Position numbers and translations under genes: made by a program
The notes under the pieces: model-generated
Seen by the model: the letters and a program-made list of their open reading frames with translations, nothing else
Told to the model about the DNA's origin: nothing
Databases searched by the model: none
Shown here: positions 5,953 through 6,958 of the stretch, in pieces
How positions within the stretch are numbered: the stretch's first letter is position 1
How the letters are laid out: each line of letters starts with the position of its first letter
Source: Chryseobacterium gleum
GTDB taxonomy: Bacteria > Bacteroidota > Bacteroidia > Flavobacteriales_D > Sanyastnellaceae
Direction of reading: 5' to 3'
DNA length: 6,958 nucleotides
NCBI GenBank assembly: GCA_945883885.1
Contig: CAMCYM010000088.1
Location: forward strand, 1 to 6,958

Positions 5953-5959
5953 TTCCGTT
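5936..5959 (+). promoter_or_regulatory. Imperfect hairpin spanning the DUF5777 stop codon
   Basis: AACG (5936-5939) pairs with CGTT (5956-5959), and AATC (5941-5944) pairs with GATT (5951-5954), separated by one A-C mismatch around the loop GGTCGT. The TGA stop (5950-5952) lies in the loop and 3' arm. Only TTT follows, so as a terminator it would be weak. It could partly uncouple the next gene from the operon, and it would crowd an ATG at 5961, which slightly favours the later start at 5982. Confidence 0.3.
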
Positions 5960-5981
5960 TATGCAATACATTCGAAAGACC

Positions 5982-6779
5982 ATGGAATTTAAAAAGCACA
6001 TCTGTTTTGCAGGGGTCTGTATGGTGTGGGCTTCCACCACGGCCATGGGGGCTGCCGATTTCCCGTGCGATAGTACCCGCTCCGTCTCTGCCGAGGAGCG
6101 CAAAAAGTGGGGTCAGCAAGGGAATTGGGCCGGGTTCGGCGTCGGTACGGGAATCTTTATGCACCAGGCGGATGGTCAGACCTGGGACCCGTGGAGGGTG
6201 CTTGCAAATGATGTGGTGTACGAAGCCCCGGAGGCGTGGGAACTCACTACGTCCAACGTTGCGACCAATTGGCGCCTCGAGGCAAATCCCATCGAATACC
6301 GCCAGCGCGTGTTAGGGAACCTCGTCGGCATCACGACCGGGGTGGGTGTGGATTGGTGGAGGGTGGGCATTGACAATGCGTACCGCTGGAATCCAGATAC
6401 GTCTGGCATCGACGTCCAAACCGTAGGTGGCGGAGAGGTCTTGCGCAACCGCCTGAACATGGGATGGGTGCGGATACCTGTTCTGGCGAGTGTGCGGACG
6501 GCGAGAGAAGCGGACAAAGGGCTACACATCGAGGCCGGGGCGGTGGCAGGTTACCGCGTGTTCGGCGTGCTCGCACGCGAGACAAAGACGGGGGGTTCCG
6601 TGGTGCGGGAGACGTCGCACGATTTGGCCATCAACACCTTCCAACTCAACGCCCGCGTCCTCTTCGGCCTGCGCAAGGTGAGTGTTTTCGTGGAAGCTCC
6701 TCTCCTGCCCTTGTTCACCGATTCACCCGACCGGTATGCTGCTGCGGGGACGCTGGGGCTCCACGTAGCGATGCACTGA
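5982..6779 (+). CDS. Predicted outer-membrane beta-barrel protein, PorT-like/OMP_b-brl style
   Basis: This 265-aa protein begins with a signal peptide (MEFKKHICFAGVCMVWAS, cleavage likely near AMGA-AD, residue 24/25). The body alternates short amphipathic strands. The segment NRLNMGWVRIPVLASV (156-171), then HIEAGAVAGYRVFG (182-195), TFQLNARVLFGLRKVSVFVE (219-238) and a closing GTLGLHVAMH, resembles the PorT-like beta-barrel families common in Bacteroidota. I cannot assign a ligand or function. ATG 5982 follows the DUF5777 stop by 29 nt and gives a compact signal peptide; ATG 5961 would add seven residues and is also possible. Same strand and short gap suggest the end of the same operon, although a weak hairpin intervenes. 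Only 10 nt separate its stop from that of the convergent T9SS cargo gene. Confidence 0.75.
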   Translation: MEFKKHICFAGVCMVWASTTAMGAADFPCDSTRSVSAEERKKWGQQGNWAGFGVGTGIFMHQADGQTWDPWRVLANDVVYEAPEAWELTTSNVATNWRLEANPIEYRQRVLGNLVGITTGVGVDWWRVGIDNAYRWNPDTSGIDVQTVGGGEVLRNRLNMGWVRIPVLASVRTAREADKGLHIEAGAVAGYRVFGVLARETKTGGSVVRETSHDLAINTFQLNARVLFGLRKVSVFVEAPLLPLFTDSPDRYAAAGTLGLHVAMH

Positions 6780-6789
6780 GCTGTAGCGA

Positions 6790-6958
6790 TCAGCGGAGCA
6801 GGGTAAAGTCGCCCGAGAAGGCTCCGAAGTTGTTAATGGTCAAAGTGTAGTAGTATGTCCCCTCCGCGGCGCCTTCGCCGGTCCAGTCGTTTTGGTACTG
6901 GGTAGTTTCGAGGACCACTTGTCCCCAACGGTCAAAAATGCGCAGCAAGTGATCGGGG
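6790..6958 (-). CDS. C-terminal end of a T9SS cargo protein (type B / gliding-motility-associated CHU_C-like sorting domain), partial
   Basis: Only the last 55 residues are inside the window; the gene continues beyond the right edge. The visible part reads LRIFDRWGQVVLETT, then NDWTGEGAAEGTYYYTL and a final FSGDFTLLR. This is the pattern of the type B sorting domain: a strand I-F-x-R-W-G, then W-x-G, G-x-Y-x-Y and a terminal short strand ending in Leu-Arg. Such domains direct large surface or secreted proteins through the Bacteroidota type IX secretion system. The truncated N-terminal part, which would decide whether this is an adhesin, enzyme or other repeat protein, is not visible. The TGA at 6790-6792 lies 10 nt from the convergent barrel gene's stop. 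Confidence 0.9.
   Translation of the reverse strand, partial: PDHLLRIFDRWGQVVLETTQYQNDWTGEGAAEGTYYYTLTINNFGAFSGDFTLLR

Noticed and set aside
6780..6794. GCTG / CAGC pairing between the convergent stops as a bidirectional terminator
   Set aside because: Only four base pairs and no T-runs on either side; too weak to call.

Overview
The window looks like a chromosomal segment from a moderately GC-rich member of the Bacteroidota, probably of Flavobacteriales type. Four things point there: a DUF5777-type beta-barrel protein, a YebC that starts MGRAFEFRKERKFKRW, a gliding-motility/type IX secretion C-terminal sorting domain at the right edge, and starts without Shine-Dalgarno sequences. No rRNA, tRNA, CRISPR array, insertion sequence or phage gene was seen.

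Layout. Positions 1-124 hold a strong hairpin, probably the terminator of a gene left of the window. A small possible gene (125-310, +) overlaps, on the opposite strand, the tail of an RluA-like pseudouridine synthase (186-1178, -). That synthase has Glu where the family has its catalytic Asp. The 161-bp divergent gap (1179-1339) carries a long hairpin and leads to a YbdG-like MscS mechanosensitive channel (1340-2638, +). The channel gene converges on, and overlaps by 12 bp, a yebC gene (2627-3352, -). A second divergent gap (3353-3444) holds an inverted repeat and starts a five-gene rightward block: a two-haem-domain lipoprotein (3445-4152), a one-haem-domain lipoprotein (4152-4514), a secreted YceI protein (4526-5065), a DUF5777 beta-barrel (5062-5952) and a second outer-membrane beta-barrel (5982-6779). 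At the right edge is the C-terminal end of a leftward T9SS cargo protein (6790-6958).

How the genes work together. The block 3445-5952 is tightly packed, with overlaps of 1 and 4 nt and an 11-nt gap. Every product has an export signal. I read it as one transcription unit for a cell-envelope assembly: two cytochrome-like lipoproteins, a periplasmic lipocalin-like YceI protein that may carry an isoprenoid or quinone-like ligand, and an outer-membrane barrel. An envelope electron-transfer or lipophilic-cofactor role is a reasonable guess, but the sequence does not prove it. This block is the best candidate here for an undescribed system. A G7 tract inside the first cytochrome gene could act as an off switch, because slippage by one base in either direction gives a stop almost at once.
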